18,208 nt of DNA from Saccoglossus kowalevskii (taxonomy: Eukaryota; Hemichordata; Enteropneusta; Harrimaniidae): contig NW_003124893.1 of the NCBI RefSeq assembly GCF_000003605.2, positions 727,013 to 745,220 on the forward strand, in the 5' to 3' direction. Numbering within the stretch: position 1 is the first letter of the stretch; every line of letters starts with the position of its first letter. Below, piece by piece: positions 10,701 to 16,700 of the stretch. The position numbers were made by a program, and so were the translations under genes. The notes under the pieces were generated by a model. The model searched no databases, was not told the origin of the DNA, and worked only from the letters and a program-made list of their open reading frames with translations.

Positions 10701-13700
10701 TCAGGGAAATCGATGTAAATTATATCAACTCACGCGAACTTGTCAGGCCCAAATTGCATGTTGGTCAGGCTGTTACAAGATCTACCGGTAAAATTAGGAA
10801 ATATATCTTCGTTAATTGGGCGTGTATACAAAATAGTAAGTGGAACGGCAAGCTCGCACGCACATTATTTTAAAAATAAGTTAGGCAAGCAACCACATCT
10901 TAGTACTAGTACTTTGCAAGTTGAAATGCCAGATAATTCATCCCTAACTGAATTGATCTTATTATCAAGATGGAAGTGGTCATTTTGACCCCCTTCTGAG
11001 GGTCTCGACATATTAATTTTTTGTAGTAGCATTATTAATTATATGAGCTACCTATTTAACTATAACAAATGTTAGCAATCACGTGACATTTGCGCCATGT
11101 TTTTTCCCCAGAAAGACACTTAAAAAAAACAAAAAACACTTTGGCCGGCATTTGGGATTTTTGCAAAAAAACACACACAATTTAGGACATTTTTTCCCAT
11201 GAATGTTTTAACCGACCAACTTGCTATTTTGCATGTATGGCCAAAGTATCTTCTAAAACAAATAACATGTAGTGGGTACTTATTATGACATTTTCAGCCT
11301 TCAAAGTTGACACGACAAAGCATTACCTTTTTTTATTTTCAATTTTATTCCCTTTATTCATTCTACTATATTTTCAATTCATTGTTCAATTCTTTGATCT
11401 ATTCTTGTATTTATTGTTCTATTTTTGATTTATTCTTCGATTTATTTATTTGCGTTTTTAAATTATGGTCCTAATAGCACACCATATATAGTACATTTAC
11501 CTAATCCATTATCATATCATAATACTAATGCCAAGACAGATTAAATTAATTGGCCAAACCTTTTTTCAGAAAACCTCGAATTTCCCCAATAAACATATTA
11601 TATAATTTTAAATTCTAATGTGCTAGAATATATGCTTTTTAAATACCATACAGGCTGCAAAACTTGGTAGGGTCCAGCACCTGGATTCAATATTAGACCG
11701 TCGAGGAGAGTGTCTGAATGAGACGGATGAATATGGCATGTCAGCGTTACATTACGCTGTCCACTGCAACCAGGTTAGAATGGTGCAAGAACTTTTACTT
11801 CGCGGTGCAGGTAAAGTTTTGATATTCACTTTGCAAATTGCTGAAACACCACAAATATCCACTCACATAAATCCAAATACCCCTGCACATGAAGGTGGGG
11901 TGGTTGTACTCGGAAATAGCATTCTTAAGGAATTGCTTGCCACCAGAAATCAATTCAACAATCTTATTTCGGCAACACGTATTTGCAAAAAAAATATACC
12001 AATTTTTGGCCTTGATTCTAAATTGTAGATCAAGTACCACCATTTACACGATAACACTTAACCATGTTTATTTTATTTTGTAGATAAGTTTTGGTGGTAA
12101 ATCCATTCATATGGAAGCACAATATCACACCCTGCATATCTATATATTATATATATATATATGTTATATATATGTGAATTACTAGTATATGTTATAATAT
12201 AATTGATTACATAATAAGATGGCGTCATCGACTAATTTTAGAGCAATTACGTCCCCGTGTTTGGACAATGGCGCACTTTCTCAACTTAGAACTGTTTTGC
12301 TTTGTCTTTCGTTTTGATAAGTGTATAACACAAAGAAACCTGGTACATTTAAAGTCTCGAGATCCCCCACAAACTATACGGCGTAATTCGCCCATTTTAT
12401 TTGATGTGAGTAATAATGCCATATCCAAACATGAATCGAAGATTGTTAATTGCGTGGGAAAAATAAATAAAATTTGAATGAAATTTTAAACTGAGTTAAG
12501 TTAGAAAGACTTCTCAAGACTTGCCAGGCGCGTTTAGTCGTTTACAATTTTGAATATTTCTAATAATAATACACTAATAATGATTACGCATCTATCAATA
12601 ATTATTGACGTCGCCATTTTTGCCATCTGACAGTCGATTTTAGGTACTGTGCCCTCACCGAGTTATTTCAGTAGCGAATCAACATTTTTCGCAGACGACT
12701 TTTTTAAATTATCTGGTACATTGCAGATATTGACGTCATTATGGAAGAGTATTCGGTCACACCGCTACATATCGCTGCTAAGGGAAATAACGAATATCTG
12801 ACAAAGTTTTTAGTTGGACATGGTGCGAATATCCACAGTAGAGACAGCAAAGGAGCAACCCCTCTGCACTTGGCTGCCAGGAAGGGTAATGTCAATGTCA
12901 CAGAGGTGTTGTTGCAGTGCAAAGGTGCCGACCCCAATGTCCGCGACGAAGACTTCTCAACCCCATTACACCAAGCGGCAAGCCAAGGAAAACTGACGAT
13001 TTGCAAAATATTGGTACGACAGATTCTTTTTACTGGTTTTAAAATAGCATTTGATTCGTGCAATGAAACAATCAGGGAAATCTTGCCGCGTCGTGTACGA
13101 TGTGAGTCCCGTGTTACGTATACAACGCGTGTAAAATAAATTGTGTATTCACACGAAGTTCGAGCGCGTGCAGAAGAACGAATCAGTCTCTGTCTACTAC
13201 TCTGCTTGTACTCATGGCAAAGCAAAGGCGTGTATTTACCAAATGACGTTACCCAGTATTCGGTCATGTGATTCGATTCGGACACAAACTAAAATGGTGG
13301 CAGACGTCTTTATAATGGTTGTGGCGTTGAAATGATTTCTCATTTATTCAGGCAATACACTTCATTGAGATTCACAAAAAAAAAACACCGAAAATCACAG
13401 CAACGTTAACGCACTTGGGGTCGAAACTGTCTTTATCACCTTCGTTTGATCTCTTTTCACGCGCTGTGCCGCGTTCTATAATTGCGCCATTTCTATTAGT
13501 ATGGTTTCTATACCAATATCTCGTCATAATCGTGAGAAGGGCTATACATATTCTGAAAGCATAGATACAAGGAAAAAGTGAATAATATTAGCTAACAGAA
13601 TATGTGACATTATACAAATTATATAAATGATGTTACAAACATGATATTTGGATGTGTCCACATACACTATTGATACAACATACCATTTTTTTATATTTTA

Positions 13701-16700
13701 TAAATCTCACAATTGAAACTGAATCTATTCTTCGATTGAATAACGATGTACTATGACCATTCATTGGCTGGTTAGATTCAACTGTTATTGAAATCAAAAA
13801 ATATTTATCAAAATGAATGGAATGCGTTTGTTGTGTTGATAGTGCCTCGGTTTTCAAAATACTTATGAATTTTTAAAAATAATTTAGCCTGACATCAGAC
13901 CCTACTTGTTGTTGGTTTTGAAGTAACGCAGAGGGCGCAACTCACGCGACCTTGTCGGGCTAGAAATAATTAATTATACAGCGAAAGGCATAAGGCGAAG
14001 ATGTTATAAACGTTTTATAAATATATGTATATCAAAATGACTGGTAGTAAAACATGAATGATTGTGGATTGCATACATCGTTTTTTATTTACAGATTGAT
14101 CACGGCGGATTACTACGAGCGAAAGAAATTAACCACACTACTCCGCTCATACATGCCGCTAGTGGAGGTCATACCGATGTCATGGCACTAATTGTGGAAA
14201 AAGGTATGATATGAAAGAATAAAATAAATTCGTCATGGTCGCTGGGAAGGTAATACTTATCTGTTGCTGTTGAATTATATGGTTGAAATAGTAGTTGTTC
14301 TAATTAAGCTTTTCTTAACTCGATATTTTATACTCAATTTCAGCTATAGGGGTGGGTTATCATCCCAAAGAACTGATAGGCGACTCCGATGACGAGGGTA
14401 ACTCCGTCTTTCACGTTGCCGTCGGAAATGGTCACTTGGAGGTGTGTTATAATAAATTACCATTCCTATGGTTTTGTCAACATATCAATCAATTATCGAT
14501 TGATCGATCAGCCAATCAATATATCAACATATCAATCAATAAGTGAATGAATAAATCAATCAATCAATCGGCCAGTCGGTGTCATTCAATCAATTAGTCA
14601 GTGAATCAACTGATGAATCACAATTTAGAATTTGCCATATACCATAAGATTATGTGATGAAGTTGTTAAAGCGGGAGGGTCGTCACCTGCGCACGCGCGG
14701 GAATTGAGTCCCAAGTGACGATAACAACACACGCTAAAAACGCAAAGACTCATGGGTAGAAGCTTGTTTGTAAACAATGACACGCTATCGCCATCTGACG
14801 CATGCGCAGGTGACGACTCACCCGCTTTAATATTTCCGCAAACAATATTGTCCGTCTTTGCAGGCTGTTAGGCTTTGTCTGGATTACGGTGCTGAGGTGG
14901 ATATGAGAAAAGGTAATCTATTCACAGCACTTCACATATCAGCCGTCAATGGTTATCTTGATGTGGCTAAATTATTGGTGAAAAGAGGCGCTACAGTGAA
15001 CGCCAAAGACGACGAACAGATGACGCCACTGCATAGGTAAGACGGCAGCGGCACGTGATCTAGTTGTTGGAAAACTGAGCTCAACTCCTACAAGGGGTTT
15101 GTAACACGACACCCGCGGGGAATACTCCCATAGTTAGGTATGGGCCGTTGTTTTGACCCCTATTTTCACGGCCGCTTTTCAACTGTCTGCGGAGCACACC
15201 CGCCTGAAATCAAAGTGAGTGAGTGAGTAATATGAGGTTATTACGAGGATACCTCAAAGTATGCACGAGGACAGTACAACTGGACTATCGACCGACGCGC
15301 AACAGAGGTCGATGCGCGGCGTACTGTCTGAATGTATACTTTGAGGTATTCTCGTAATAATCTTATTATTATACATCTTTCCCTTTCAAGGAAACACCAT
15401 GGGAATGCCAAATCCAAAAAGTTTAGAACAGAATCAGCGAACTTCTTTGTGTGAAGTCCGGTCAAACTCTGGTGGCAGCTATGTTTGTTTTTATTATTAT
15501 AGGACGCTCATGCGTGTAATCATTCCATATTTGGAATTCGCATTTCCTAATATGGTAGGATGAAAATACCCCGTAAAATACCGCAAAATTACGGCACGCT
15601 GTAACGTATGGTGTTACGGTGACAGATGTATAATAATAGAAGTTATCAGTATTCATATAAACGTTCTTCTTTTTATATCAGGGCTGCCCTGTACAACCGT
15701 TCTGATGTCATTAATTTATTGGTTCATTCTGGCGCTGATATCGAAGCAAGAGATTTTGAACATTTCACGCCATTGATGGCATCGGCATGGAAAGGGCAAT
15801 GCGACGCTGGACTCTGCTTGTTGAAAGCTGGTGCCGATATTACTGCGACGGACCACCTGAAGAAAAGTTGTCTCCATTGGTCTGTTGAGGGGAGCTTCCA
15901 TGGATACATAAAACTGATGATGGAGACTGGCGGTGGGATTCTTTTGAATAGGAAAGACGTACACGATCAGTCAGCTCTTCACTATGCTGCAAAACTTGGC
16001 AATAATCTGGTAAAGTGTTTCCCTTCTGGTAAAGTGTTTGAGCTTAGAGTTGCGAATTTGGAAACCAAACCTAACTAGGGGCTTCTACTGGAGTATTGAT
16101 TTCCTTAGTACTGACACGTTAGAACGTTATATTTCGATAGCGGGCGGTGATATCTCGAGATAGCACTGCACCAATCGTCCAGAGAAAGACCTGAGCGAAT
16201 AGGCGTTGGGTCACGTAAAATTGATTGACCTTAGACCAAAAAAAAACTTATGTTGCCCTCAAGTCGGAAAATTAAAAAATTGGGTCGGTCGGTCGGATTT
16301 TTTTCCAGAGAAATACAGATGAACCCGAGGTTCAAAGTCGCGATCCGATATTTCATATTTTTCGGTCGGTCGCTGAGAGCAAAAAAACATTTTTTTTGGC
16401 CTTATAAGACAAAATCTAATTTTTGATCAGCAAAATCTGATGCCTTGAAATATTTAATAAACATATGACGGCACCATAAAAGCCTGCTCACTTTGAACTG
16501 ATCTGTTAAATCCTTCTCTTCAGATGGATGACGATATTTGTCAAGCCGAGTTCACACAGTTCGATTTTTTCTGATGAGGCTCTTTTCATAAAATTAAGGT
16601 CGTATGAATCAGCTTTTAAATGGAGTGGGTGTATAGCGACGGAACCCCGCGTATGTTTTAGGTTACTTTTGTGTTGATGTCGACAATCTTCAATATATGT

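Larger units (their letters stand above)
1736..11653 (+). other. TRPA1 intron 1 (9.9 kb), host of nested FABP gene
   Basis: The intron is bounded by donor GTATGA at 1736 and acceptor CATACAG ending at 11653, phase 0. Exons 1 and 2 join within a single ankyrin helix, so no coding exon is missing between them. The intron holds the complete FABP gene on the same strand plus dispersed repeats. The stretches 1736-2525, 2571-3335, 4400-5358, 5649-6810, 7440-8140, 8840-9084 and 9750-11328 show no exon or gene I can support; their short open frames lack family resemblance, periodicity or consistent splice sites. Confidence 0.8.
14442..14863 (+). other. TRPA1 intron 5
   Basis: A phase-0 intron of 422 bp. 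It is occupied by the tetranucleotide repeat at 14483-14620 and a full-length TTAA-flanked MITE at 14670-14826, which ends just before the short 3' part of the intron and the acceptor TCTTTGCAG. Confidence 0.8.
15037..15681 (+). other. TRPA1 intron 6
   Basis: A phase-2 intron of 645 bp. It carries a GTGA microsatellite at 15214-15229 and a fold-back inverted repeat at 15238-15360. The first 175 bases (CCCGCGGGG and GGGCCGTTG stretches) are more GC-rich than the surroundings and may be another repeat fragment. No gene is seen. Confidence 0.75.

Noticed and set aside
10740-10988. 82-codon plus-strand open frame
   Set aside because: No family resemblance and no splice context; it starts in a short sequence shared with intron 3, so it is likely repeat-derived.
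13014-13139. Extension of exon 3 to the stop at 13137
   Set aside because: The ankyrin pattern ends at the GTACGA donor, the extension runs into a MITE copy, and exon 4 completes the repeat in phase.
12704-13285. 193-codon minus-strand open frame
   Set aside because: It is antisense to TRPA1 exon 3 and the start of intron 3; the plus strand there has clear ankyrin repeats and the minus translation resembles nothing.
14483-14620. Possible CRISPR-like or tandem array
   Set aside because: The unit is a four-base microsatellite with point changes, with no spacers.
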